Shown: positions 1 through 6,408, counted from the first letter of the stretch. The stretch is DNA of 7,370 nucleotides from Bacteroidales bacterium (GCA_016283985.1 JAEENZ010000011.1:1-7370), one strand, 5' to 3'. Made by a program: numbers and translations. Notes: generated by a model not told the origin, from the sequence alone.

Positions 1-675
1 GAACCAGGCGACCGTGCGAAGCTTCTCCAGGGTCGCCGCATCGGCCTTGTCCATGAAATCCAAAGCGGAATTCTCCCTTACGGCCATCTGAACGTAATAC
101 AGCTTGTCTTTTTGGGCCGGGGTCTTCAACTCTTCGTTGTTATTGTCGAGCCACGCACTCATCGCATAGCAGCTGGAGAACATGTCCGGATGCTTCTGGG
201 AATAGACGACGCTTCCGCCTCCGCCCATGGAAAGCCCCATTACGGCGCGTTGGCCCTTGCTTCCGCCGCAGCCGTATTTCTTCTCGGCAGCCGGCATCAA
301 TTCGCCGAAGAAGAAGTCCTCGTAATTCCATCCGGGCATATTGAAATAGCCGTTCCAGGTATTGTGGATGTCCGGGCCGCCGGCGTTGGGCATGATTATC
401 ACCATCGGCTTGATCTCCCCGGAGCGAACCAGTTCGTCCACTACTATCTGCATGTTCCCTTTCTTCGCCCATGCGGTATAATCATCGCTGAGGCCGTGGA
501 GCAGATACACAACGGGATAGTGGCGTTCGGTCTTGCCATATCCGTCGGGCAGATATACGTTATACTTTACGGTTGTTCCCAGCACGCGGCTGGAAAGGCT
601 GTCGGTCACCACCTTCCCGGCTCTAAGGGGCAGGAAGGCCAGGGCCATCAAAAGAATAAAAGCTATCTTTTTCAT
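1..675 (-). CDS. Secreted alpha/beta-hydrolase esterase (CE1/esterase D-like), 3' end cut by window edge
   Basis: The frame is open from an ATG at 675 to the window edge, giving 225 residues without a stop. Residues 1-19 (MKK, a hydrophobic run, then LRA) form a signal peptide, so the protein probably acts in the periplasm or at the surface. It shows the esterase D / CE1-type order: YNVYLPDGY near 38-46, the oxyanion-hole LLHG at 58-61, IIMPNAGG at 93-100, and the nucleophile elbow GLSMG at 147-151 with Ser149 as expected nucleophile. The catalytic Asp and His should lie beyond the window. The family hydrolyses acyl, acetyl or feruloyl esters on glycans or small molecules; the substrate cannot be read here. 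Its ATG overlaps the desulfidase TGA (ATGA, 672-675), so it is probably translated by coupling from the 2012 promoter. The family is confident, the substrate unknown. Confidence 0.9.
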   Translation of the reverse strand, partial: MKKIAFILLMALAFLPLRAGKVVTDSLSSRVLGTTVKYNVYLPDGYGKTERHYPVVYLLHGLSDDYTAWAKKGNMQIVVDELVRSGEIKPMVIIMPNAGGPDIHNTWNGYFNMPGWNYEDFFFGELMPAAEKKYGCGGSKGQRAVMGLSMGGGGSVVYSQKHPDMFSSCYAMSAWLDNNNEELKTPAQKDKLYYVQMAVRENSALDFMDKADAATLEKLRTVAWF

Positions 676-2012
676 TTGCAAAGCATTATGTCGAGGATCA
701 TGCGGTCGGCGGCCTTCATGCCGGCAGACCCGATGGCCCCGAGGTTCTGGATGGTTTTTTCTATATCGTCGTCGATTATGCCGTCCGTGGAAGGGATGCA
801 TGTGCCGCGCATGGCGAGCACGGCCGACTGGACCGCGCAGGACACGCCGGAGGCGACCTTCATCGCGCAGCCGACCTTGGCCCCGTCGCAGACCATGCCG
901 GTGATGTTGCCGGTCATGTTCTTGATGGCCGCGCAGACCTGGTCGTATCCACCTCCCTGCAGCCAGACTATGCCGCAGGCGGATCCGGTCGAAGCCACCA
1001 CGCAGCCGCAAAGGGCGGAAAGCTTGCCGAGGTAGCTCTTTATGTGGATGGCTACGAGGTTGCTCAGGATCAGCGCCCGCGCCAGGCGTTCGTCATCCAC
1101 CTTGTAGCGCATGGCATATGCGATTACGGGCATGCTGACGGTGATGCCCTGGTTGCCGCTGCCGCTGTTGCTCATCGCGGGCAGGGTGGATCCCGCCATG
1201 CGGGCGTCCGATGCCGCTGCGGTCATGCCCATGGCGTACGACATGAAGTCGTCCCCGAACACCTCCGCCTGGTTCTCGCGTATGGCCTTGCCCACCTTGA
1301 GTCCGTAGTCGCCCTTCAGGCCTTCCTGGGCCAGGGCGAGGTTGAGCTTGCGGTCGTCAAGGATGAATGCGATTTTCTCGAAGGGCACGCTTTCCGCGAA
1401 GGAAAGTATCTCCCGCACGGTCAGGCCGTCGTCATCCGCAGCGCGCTCGACGGCTGCCGCTCCGGACTCGGAACTCATCAGTATGCGGTCCGCGAAGCTG
1501 GTTTCCACTATGCGGTCGTGGTCGTCCTCGATTACCGCGTAGGCATGAGGATCCACCTCCGCGCTGGCCTCGGCCCTGCCGTCCACCGACACCGTGGCCT
1601 TAACGTAGAGCAAGCGGTCCGTCGGGGCTACGCTGATGTGCACCCGCCCGCCGGCTACGAGTTCCTTGGCGCGGGCCACCGCCGCTCCGTCCAGCCCCGC
1701 CAGCACCTCGAGCCCGCGGGCAGAATCCCCGCAGACGGCCCCCAGGGCCGCCGCCACGGGCAATCCCACCATCCCGGTGCCGGGAATGCCAACTCCCATC
1801 CCGTTCTTGAGTATGTTTCCGCTGACGGCAACGTCGATGCCGAACTCCGCGCCCAGCCTCCAGCCCTCCGGGCAGAGACAGGGGCAGTTATCTTTGATTA
1901 TTTCCACCGCTTTGGCAACGGCCAGAGCCACTGCGATGGGTTCGGTGCAGCCCAGGGCGGGCTTTACCTCCCGGTGGATTATGTCGATGATTTGCGACTG
2001 ACGGTCTTTCAT
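672..2012 (-). CDS. L-cysteine desulfidase family protein (UPF0597/CyuA-like, serine dehydratase alpha-type)
   Basis: This 446-residue protein matches the usual family length (about 430). Members are cytoplasmic [4Fe-4S] enzymes that split L-cysteine into sulfide, ammonia and pyruvate. Visible motifs are GCTEP at 21-25, GVGIPGTG at 73-80, SGSGNQG at 283-289 and MVCDGAKVGC at 373-382. Cys22, Cys335, Cys375 and Cys382 are spaced 40 and 7 apart at the C-terminal end. That matches the cluster cysteines I recall for the Methanocaldococcus enzyme (25, 282, 322, 329), so the cluster site looks intact. I chose the ATG at 2012: the frame stays open upstream to 2309, but that part is antisense to the mannosidase, and a -7 box lies 5 nt before 2012. 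It is the first gene of a two-gene unit with the esterase. Cysteine catabolism or detoxification is the likely role; related proteins could act on other beta-substituted amino acids. Confidence 0.92.
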   Translation of the reverse strand: MKDRQSQIIDIIHREVKPALGCTEPIAVALAVAKAVEIIKDNCPCLCPEGWRLGAEFGIDVAVSGNILKNGMGVGIPGTGMVGLPVAAALGAVCGDSARGLEVLAGLDGAAVARAKELVAGGRVHISVAPTDRLLYVKATVSVDGRAEASAEVDPHAYAVIEDDHDRIVETSFADRILMSSESGAAAVERAADDDGLTVREILSFAESVPFEKIAFILDDRKLNLALAQEGLKGDYGLKVGKAIRENQAEVFGDDFMSYAMGMTAAASDARMAGSTLPAMSNSGSGNQGITVSMPVIAYAMRYKVDDERLARALILSNLVAIHIKSYLGKLSALCGCVVASTGSACGIVWLQGGGYDQVCAAIKNMTGNITGMVCDGAKVGCAMKVASGVSCAVQSAVLAMRGTCIPSTDGIIDDDIEKTIQNLGAIGSAGMKAADRMILDIMLCK

Positions 2013-2017
2013 ATTAA

Positions 2018-2025
2018 CAAAGATA
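2018..2025 (-). promoter_or_regulatory. -7 promoter box (TATCTTTG) of the desulfidase-esterase unit
   Basis: The minus strand reads TATCTTTG, a match to the Bacteroidota sigma-70 -7 consensus TAnnTTTG. Only 5 nt separate it from the ATG at 2012, so transcription should start at or within a few bases of the start codon. I see no convincing TTTG at -33; the region upstream is T-rich and overlaps the mannosidase start. Confidence 0.65.
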
Positions 2026-2029
2026 ATCA

Positions 2030-2037
2030 TAACTTTG
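2030..2037 (+). promoter_or_regulatory. -7 promoter box (TAACTTTG) of the GH125 mannosidase
   Basis: TAACTTTG fits the Bacteroidota -7 consensus TAnnTTTG and lies 5 nt before the ATG at 2043, predicting a leaderless or nearly leaderless mRNA. The box sits back to back with the opposite-strand box at 2018-2025, only 4 bp apart, so polymerase binding at the two sites should be mutually exclusive. No clear -33 TTTG is visible. Confidence 0.65.
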
Positions 2038-2042
2038 TAGAA

Positions 2043-3428
2043 ATGAAAAAGACGCTGCTCATTCTGACCGCCAGCCTGCTTTTCTGCCAATGCGGAAGGG
2101 CCCAGGAATATGTGTCCTGCCGGCCTGCGCCGGAGAATCGATGCTTCCGTTCGGAGGCCGTGGAACGCACCATCGACGAAGTCTGCGCCAAGCTCGGCTC
2201 CGGCAAGCTGGCCTGGATGTTCGCCAACTGCTTCCCAAACACCCTCGACACCACCGTGGAATACGACGAGTCCGCCGGCGACACCTTCGTGATAACCGGC
2301 GACATCCACGCCATGTGGCTACGGGATTCGGGCGCGCAGGTCTGGCCCTATCTCCGCCTGGCCGGCGAGGATGAGCACCTGCGGAAGATGATCGCTGGCG
2401 TGCTGATGCGGCAGTTCCGCTGCCTGGCGCTGGACCCTTATGCGAATGCGTTCAACAAGGGCCCGACCGGCAGCGAGTGGGAGAAGGACCTCACCGACAT
2501 GACCCCCTGGCTCCACGAGCGCAAGTGGGAGGTGGATTCACCCTGCTACGTGCTGCGTCTCGCCTACGGTTACTGGAAGGCCACGGGAGATACGTCCGTG
2601 TTCGGCAAGGAGTGGATGGAGGCCGTGAAGGCCGTGCTCCGCACCTTCCGCGAGCAGCAGCGTTTCGACGGCCCCGGGCCCTACCGTTTCATGCGCCGTA
2701 CCGAACGCGCTTTCGACACCAAGGGATGGGATGGCCGCGGCGCCCCGGTGAAGCCCTGCGGGTTGATAGCATCCGCCTTCCGCCCTTCGGACGATGCTAC
2801 GGTGCTGGAGTTTCTGGTGCCGTCCAACTTCTTTGCTGTCAGCGCATTGCGTTGGGCTGGGGAGATACTTTCGTCGGTAAATTGCGGAAGCAAGCGCGAG
2901 TGCCGGAAGCTGGCTGAAGAATGCACCAGGCTGGCCGATGAAGTTGCTGCTGCGCTTGAGCAATACGCGGTTGTGGAGCATCCTAAATACGGAAAGATTT
3001 ATGCCTATGAGGTGGATGGCTTCGGCAGCAGCATGCTGATGGATGATGCCAACGTGCCCAACCTGCTGTCGCTGCCCTATCTGGGCTGCGTCCCCATTGA
3101 TGACCCAGTGTGGCAGAATACCCGCCGCTTCGTGCTGAGCGAGGACAATCCCTGCTTCTTTAAGGGGTCCGCTGGTGCCGGAGTGGGTGGCCCCCACGTC
3201 GGCCTCGGCTGGATATGGCCCATGAGCATAATCATGCAGGCCCTGACCTCCACCGACGATGCTGAAATCGCCGCGTGCCTCCAGACATTGATGTCCACCG
3301 ATGCAGACACCGGCTTTATGCACGAAGCCTTCTGGAAGGACGACCCCTCCCGCTTCACCCGCAAATGGTTCGCCTGGGCCAACACCCTCTTCGGCGAACT
3401 CGTGCTGGAGATATATTTAAAAGGCTGA
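2043..3428 (+). CDS. Secreted GH125 exo-alpha-1,6-mannosidase (metal-independent alpha-mannosidase)
   Basis: The protein has 461 residues, a normal single-domain length for GH125 (formerly DUF1237). Residues 1-20 are a signal peptide ending in GRA before QE, so it is exported; LLFC at 12-15 is only a weak lipobox. Family landmarks are TGDIHAMWLRDSGAQVWPY at 85-103, KWEVDSPCY at 161-169, AFRPSDDA at 245-252, VPSNFFA at 259-265, DDANVPNLLSLPYL at 334-347, GPHVG at 383-387 and GFMHEAF at 424-430. GH125 enzymes are inverting exo-mannosidases removing alpha-1,6-linked mannose from N-glycans or mannan. From family spacing I infer Glu428 as the base and Asp250 or Asp251 as the acid. The ATG at 2043 is the start: the frame is open far upstream, but only as antisense of the desulfidase, and 2043 gives both the signal peptide and correct promoter spacing. 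No SusCD-type genes are in view. Confidence 0.94.
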   Translation: MKKTLLILTASLLFCQCGRAQEYVSCRPAPENRCFRSEAVERTIDEVCAKLGSGKLAWMFANCFPNTLDTTVEYDESAGDTFVITGDIHAMWLRDSGAQVWPYLRLAGEDEHLRKMIAGVLMRQFRCLALDPYANAFNKGPTGSEWEKDLTDMTPWLHERKWEVDSPCYVLRLAYGYWKATGDTSVFGKEWMEAVKAVLRTFREQQRFDGPGPYRFMRRTERAFDTKGWDGRGAPVKPCGLIASAFRPSDDATVLEFLVPSNFFAVSALRWAGEILSSVNCGSKRECRKLAEECTRLADEVAAALEQYAVVEHPKYGKIYAYEVDGFGSSMLMDDANVPNLLSLPYLGCVPIDDPVWQNTRRFVLSEDNPCFFKGSAGAGVGGPHVGLGWIWPMSIIMQALTSTDDAEIAACLQTLMSTDADTGFMHEAFWKDDPSRFTRKWFAWANTLFGELVLEIYLKG

Positions 3429-3451
3429 CAAGGATTTGCTCCAGAAGGACA

Positions 3452-3461
3452 CTTAATATAT
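3452..3461. repeat. Left copy of a 10-bp direct repeat CTTAATATAT
   Basis: CTTAATATAT here recurs at 6409-6418. The two copies lie outside the ATPase and Rpn genes, close to both edges of the lower-GC block. This could be a target-site duplication or short recombination site, but the word is A+T-rich. Confidence 0.3.
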
Positions 3462-3463
3462 AG

Positions 3464-3491
3464 CACAAGCCCTCTGGCTAGGGGGCTTGTG
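3464..3491. terminator. Bidirectional hairpin terminator between convergent genes
   Basis: Perfect 9-bp arms CACAAGCCC (3464-3472) and GGGCTTGTG (3483-3491) enclose a 10-nt loop. The plus side continues into TATTTATTA and the minus side into a TATATATTAAG tract. It lies 36 bp after the mannosidase stop and 27 bp beyond the ATPase gene stop, so it can serve both convergent genes. The U-tracts are interrupted by A, so efficiency is uncertain. Confidence 0.75.
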
Positions 3492-3518
3492 TATTTATTA
3501 CAGGGAGGTAGAACTATT

Positions 3519-5111
3519 CTAGAAGCAAAGCGACTTACTTACTTCGCTGGACTGGAAGGCATTGAAACTGTCAATTATATTCTGCACTTCTTCCGCTCCG
3601 TAGTAATTCACATTCTGCTTGGCGATCTCTTCACATGAGATTATTTGAGCCATGGTGAACTTGAGGTCGTTATCAAGTCTGCAGTAAAACTTTTGGAAAA
3701 AGGGATGATCGGTATTGATAACAATAATTCTTTTCCCGTTGGTCCTTTCCATTCCGTACATTTCAGCCGTTCTTCCTAAAGGCCTTTCCTCAAATCCGTC
3801 GAGCCACTTATTGGTGCGTGTTTTTACTGGGTTAGGATTCTGTTGAGGTCCACGTTTTTTATGCTCCTTATCATCTTCCTCCGGTTTCGGTTTATTGATA
3901 CCCTTACGGTTGGCTTTCAGCATCATATTTTTATTTTGCTTCTCAGTCACTCTACGATAAAACTCCTCTGTAGCCTTCTTTTCGGCGGGGTCATTTTCTT
4001 TCCTAGCCTGCAAATCCTTTTTGTCTCTCTTGTTGGCCTCGGTTGCATACGGGCCAATGTTTGCGGCTAATTTATCCCACAGGGATTGAGACATTGTGTC
4101 CTGAGCCTTTTCTCCAATCATTTTTGTGAAAGTGGAGCCGAAAAGATAATCACAGGTGCCGTCAATAAAGATTTCGCATCTAAAACCGTTCTTCCAGTTG
4201 TCCTTTGACCACAGGCCAAGAACCAACCCCTTACCTACCAGACGGTTCTGTCTATAGATATAAAGGCCCTGATTGTTAAGGGTCCTGGCGGTATACTCGG
4301 TTCCATCTTTAGCGGTAAGGTGCTCGTTATTCTCCATATTGCTATCCATTCCGCCAATCTTTGGCATATACCAAGCCTTGTAGGAAATGGTATGGCCTTC
4401 AACATCAAAGCTGCCTTCACCCATGAGATCATTTTCAATACTATTCCCCATGAGGTCGGTATAGGGGACATCGTCTTTGCGGACGTAAAATTTCACCACA
4501 TCGGCATATATGAACTTGTTGAAGTACTCGCCGATTTTGTTTTTAAGGGTGCCTCTGAAGTTCTGGTAATTTTTGTTAGATAATCTGTCTAATACGGAAA
4601 TCTTGACGATTGTACCATGGTCTTTACCTACGATGCTCTTAAACCATTTGCATTCGTTAGAATTGTCAGGATAGGATGCACTGCTAACAAAAATCGACCC
4701 ATGTTCTTGTATAGCGGATTCAAGAGAGATGATGGCATAGTTCAGAGAATCATCCGCAGATTTCGTGAATACCTCCATCTTTTGTCCGATGGAGAAGGAT
4801 GCGGTTTTCATACCGGCACCGTACATTCCAAGGTTGCTAGTGCCATTTTTCCCTGTTTCGGAACCGAGACTCATGGCCTCGTCAAGTACATCGGCAGTCA
4901 TTCCATTACCGTCATCGATAATGAGAATGCTCTTAATAATTGTGTTTGCTGCTCCCGTCCCTTCCGTCTCAAAATCGACTTTTACATAAGAACTTCCCAC
5001 TTCAGGTTCAAGGGAATTGTCGATGATGTCAGCGAGCGCTGAATAATTGTTGTAGCCACAATTACGAAGGGCGTTAACGATAAAAGAATCTTTTACCTTT
5101 AAATTAGTCAT
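3519..5111 (-). CDS. GHKL (Bergerat-fold) ATPase, MORC/HSP90-like stand-alone ATP-binding protein
   Basis: The protein has 530 residues, is probably cytoplasmic, and has no signal or membrane segment. The N-terminal ATPase motifs are complete in order: N-box ADIIDNS at 27-33, motif DDGNG at 66-70 (D-x-G-x-G) and LGMYGAGMK at 94-102 (G-x-G-x-K). GTIVKI at 166-171 and LYIYRQNRLVGKG at 283-295 resemble the second, S5-like transducer domain of MORC/MutL-type proteins. A charged Lys/Glu-rich linker spans about 358-432, followed by a roughly 100-residue C-terminal region I do not recognise. The N-box has Asp28 where most GHKL ATPases have the catalytic Glu. Prokaryotic MORC-like ATPases are often found in restriction and phage-defence neighbourhoods, but no partner is fused here, so a defence role is inference. 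I prefer the ATG at 5111, with an SD-like AAGGTGG 4 nt away; an in-frame TTG at 5147 would add 12 residues. G+C is lower than in the flanking genes. Confidence 0.85.
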   Translation of the reverse strand: MTNLKVKDSFIVNALRNCGYNNYSALADIIDNSLEPEVGSSYVKVDFETEGTGAANTIIKSILIIDDGNGMTADVLDEAMSLGSETGKNGTSNLGMYGAGMKTASFSIGQKMEVFTKSADDSLNYAIISLESAIQEHGSIFVSSASYPDNSNECKWFKSIVGKDHGTIVKISVLDRLSNKNYQNFRGTLKNKIGEYFNKFIYADVVKFYVRKDDVPYTDLMGNSIENDLMGEGSFDVEGHTISYKAWYMPKIGGMDSNMENNEHLTAKDGTEYTARTLNNQGLYIYRQNRLVGKGLVLGLWSKDNWKNGFRCEIFIDGTCDYLFGSTFTKMIGEKAQDTMSQSLWDKLAANIGPYATEANKRDKKDLQARKENDPAEKKATEEFYRRVTEKQNKNMMLKANRKGINKPKPEEDDKEHKKRGPQQNPNPVKTRTNKWLDGFEERPLGRTAEMYGMERTNGKRIIVINTDHPFFQKFYCRLDNDLKFTMAQIISCEEIAKQNVNYYGAEEVQNIIDSFNAFQSSEVSKSLCF

Positions 5112-5115
5112 ATGT

Positions 5116-5122
5116 CCACCTT
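5116..5122 (-). promoter_or_regulatory. Shine-Dalgarno-like AAGGTGG before the ATPase start
   Basis: The minus strand reads AAGGTGG, then ACAT, then ATG (5111). It differs by one base from an ideal AGGAGG-type site. This supports ATG 5111 over the in-frame TTG at 5147. It is the only clear SD in the window, and the other promoters here leave no room for one. Confidence 0.5.
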
Positions 5123-5200
5123 CGCTACTTTGATAAAGGGCTTTCAAAATGGCATTGCGAAGGATTTCAGTTTATCCATTCCAAAAGCACAAATTAATGC

Positions 5201-5217
5201 TGCATCGCAACGGTGCA
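5201..5217. repeat. Inverted repeat at the ATPase transcription start (possible operator)
   Basis: TGCATCG (5201-5207) and CGGTGCA (5211-5217) are reverse complements except for one base, around a 3-nt centre. The dyad covers the predicted start site and touches the -7 box, where a repressor site would be expected. It could also be a short 5' hairpin or chance. Confidence 0.35.
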
Positions 5218-5223
5218 AATATA
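5216..5223 (-). promoter_or_regulatory. -7 promoter box (TATATTTG) of the GHKL ATPase gene
   Basis: The minus strand reads TATATTTGCA, a strong match to the Bacteroidota -7 consensus. It would give a leader of roughly 100 nt before the ATG at 5111. A TTTG at -33 is not obvious; that region reads TTTATTTC. This promoter lies downstream of both terminator-like hairpins, implying transcription independent of the Rpn gene. Confidence 0.6.
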
Positions 5224-5252
5224 CGATTGTTTTTGAAATAAAGAATAAAAAG

Positions 5253-5310
5253 TGGAGGCTTTCCCCTGTTTCAGTACGGCAGCAGACAATTCTGCTCTTC
5301 CGGGCCTCCA
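5253..5310 (-). terminator. Compound hairpin with U-tract on the minus strand (second terminator or small structured RNA)
   Basis: Nested arms are TGGAGGC (5253-5259) with GCCTCCA (5304-5310), CGG (5277-5279) with CCG (5300-5302), and AGCAGA (5281-5286) with TCTGCT (5291-5296) around CAAT. On the minus strand the outer stem is followed by CTTTTTATTCTTTATTT, the layout of an intrinsic terminator. The 17-nt one-sided bulge and three-part stem are more elaborate than usual, so a small RNA ending here is possible. Confidence 0.5.
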
Positions 5311-5319
5311 TCTATCGGG

Positions 5320-5406
5320 AAGGACTCATGGAAAAGGAATTAAACTAAAAGGGAGCCGAATTCGGCCCCTTTAAAGAATGTGTTGTATTGAATTGCACGA
5401 GTCCTT
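5320..5406. repeat. Inverted repeat AAGGACTC ... GAGTCCTT enclosing the Rpn terminator
   Basis: AAGGACTC (5320-5327) and GAGTCCTT (5399-5406) are perfect 8-bp arms. After one mismatch, TG/CA extends the pairing inward. The right arm ends just beyond the Rpn stop codon at 5408. The repeat encloses the terminator at 5348-5372 and could form a long outer stem or mark the ends of a small inserted element. Confidence 0.4.
5348..5372 (-). terminator. Intrinsic terminator of the Rpn-family gene
   Basis: The near-palindrome has arms AAAGGG/CCCTTT and GCCG/CGGC around AATT, with one bulged A (5354). On the minus strand the stem runs into TTTTAGTTTAATT. It begins 36 bp after the stop at 5408, a typical terminator position. 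On the plus strand the following AAAGAATG is not a U-tract, so I call it minus-strand. Confidence 0.7.
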
Positions 5407-5407
5407 T

Positions 5408-6352
5408 CTATTGCTTAAGAATCTTCAGATCTTCTTCGCTTAAGCCGGTGGCACGTAGAATTATCTCCATAGCAACGCCTTCGGACAGTAATTTTGCCGC
5501 AATTTCTCGGCTGGCTTCTTCCTTGTAGTATTCATAGTTGGCCTCGGCAATGTCTGCGAGTTCTTCGTAGATACTGGACTTGAAATAAGCTTGTTTTTGC
5601 TCTTCAGTCATATTATTTAAACGCAAGGCATCCATGAGCTTGTGGAATCTAGGGTTGATATCTTCTGGCATACCGACAAATTTAGGAAAATTCCTGAACA
5701 TGTAGCACCACTCCTCCAAATTGTTCTGGTCTTTGATTGCTTTTCTCATACGAGGGAGTTCAAGCATATATAGCATCATTTGAGTGCCATAGCGCTCCAT
5801 CGTTTCGATTTCCCGGAATTCGTACTGAAACAGCACTTTGTCTTTTTGCGTTTTGCCGTGATTGGTCACAAAATCTAGAATTGCGATAACGCGGACGGAG
5901 TCGTAAATATATTTCTTGTCCCTTGCTTTAACTTGACGGTGTATGGCAGCTGCACCATAGTAAAACATCCTGTTCCGGAAATCGGATTTGCGGTTGGTCT
6001 GCATCTCCACCACGAACTGTCGTCCATCCGATGTCCGGCATGTAACATCCATCGTTGCTTTCTTGTCGGTAAGGGAAGCCGATAGTCCTTCGCTCGGTAG
6101 GTATTCAATCTCCACAATATCTTCGTTCAGGATATCCTTAAGAAGCATGATCAGGAGGTCGGGATTGTTAAGGAAAACCCATTTGAACGCCCAGTCATTT
6201 GTGAGGTCCGCATAGGTTGAATTCATGATCCTGTCAGCCACTCGCACCTTATCTTCTTCGGGAAGAGTCGCGAGAAATGGATCGTTGTCAATAATTTCTT
6301 TGTATCGCACCAGCTCTGCCGGCCAGATACTGTTTTCTATCAGAGTATTCAT
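5408..6352 (-). CDS. Rpn-family PD-(D/E)XK nuclease / putative transposase (PDDEXK_2)
   Basis: The protein has 314 residues, an ordinary length for the Rpn/PDDEXK_2 family that is abundant in Bacteroidota. Landmarks are NDWAFKWVF at 52-60 (family 'TDxxFK.lFG' region), the nuclease core with Asp102 in TMDVTC and Glu116-x-Gln118 in VVEMQTN, FRNRMFYYGAAA at 125-136, and a C-terminal helical tail, LLSEGVAMEIILRATGLSEE at 288-307, typical of the family. Gln in place of the last motif Lys is usual in this group. E. coli relatives are DNA endonucleases reported to promote RecA-independent recombination, and some act in phage defence; 'transposase' is a weak label. I prefer the ATG at 6352; an in-frame TTG at 6400 would add 16 unconserved-looking residues. 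I found no clear TAnnTTTG upstream. It has its own terminator. Confidence 0.88.
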   Translation of the reverse strand: MNTLIENSIWPAELVRYKEIIDNDPFLATLPEEDKVRVADRIMNSTYADLTNDWAFKWVFLNNPDLLIMLLKDILNEDIVEIEYLPSEGLSASLTDKKATMDVTCRTSDGRQFVVEMQTNRKSDFRNRMFYYGAAAIHRQVKARDKKYIYDSVRVIAILDFVTNHGKTQKDKVLFQYEFREIETMERYGTQMMLYMLELPRMRKAIKDQNNLEEWCYMFRNFPKFVGMPEDINPRFHKLMDALRLNNMTEEQKQAYFKSSIYEELADIAEANYEYYKEEASREIAAKLLSEGVAMEIILRATGLSEEDLKILKQ

Positions 6353-6408
6353 GCCGGTAAGATATGCCGGAATGGGACATCCGCCAAATAATATCGCCAA
6401 ACATTCGC

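Noticed and set aside
112..1035. Long plus-strand open frame of 307 codons over the esterase and desulfidase
   Set aside because: This is a shadow frame in high-GC coding DNA: the composition is low-complexity and no family is recognisable, while the minus strand carries clear motifs.
1044..2042. 333-codon open extension upstream of the GH125 start, giving a 794-residue frame
   Set aside because: It is antisense to the desulfidase, which has complete family motifs. The translated extension shows no recognisable domain, and the start at 2043 supplies a signal peptide and proper promoter spacing.
2013..2309. 99-codon N-terminal extension of the desulfidase frame
   Set aside because: It runs through the divergent mannosidase coding region, and the -7 box lies directly before ATG 2012. 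The family starts close to the GCTEP motif.
2538..3323. 261-codon minus-strand open frame inside the mannosidase gene
   Set aside because: It is the antisense shadow of conserved GH125 sequence, with no motifs of its own.
4617..5042. 141-codon plus-strand open frame opposite the GHKL ATP-binding domain
   Set aside because: The minus strand here encodes the canonical N-box and glycine-loop motifs, so the plus-strand frame is a shadow.
5112..5147. TTG start adding 12 residues to the GHKL ATPase
   Set aside because: TTG is a weak start without an SD, whereas ATG 5111 has AAGGTGG 4 nt upstream. It was kept only as an alternative.
5112..5348. 78-codon plus-strand open frame in the spacer upstream of the ATPase
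   Set aside because: It overlaps the minus-strand promoter, leader and both hairpins, its protein looks random, and no promoter precedes it.
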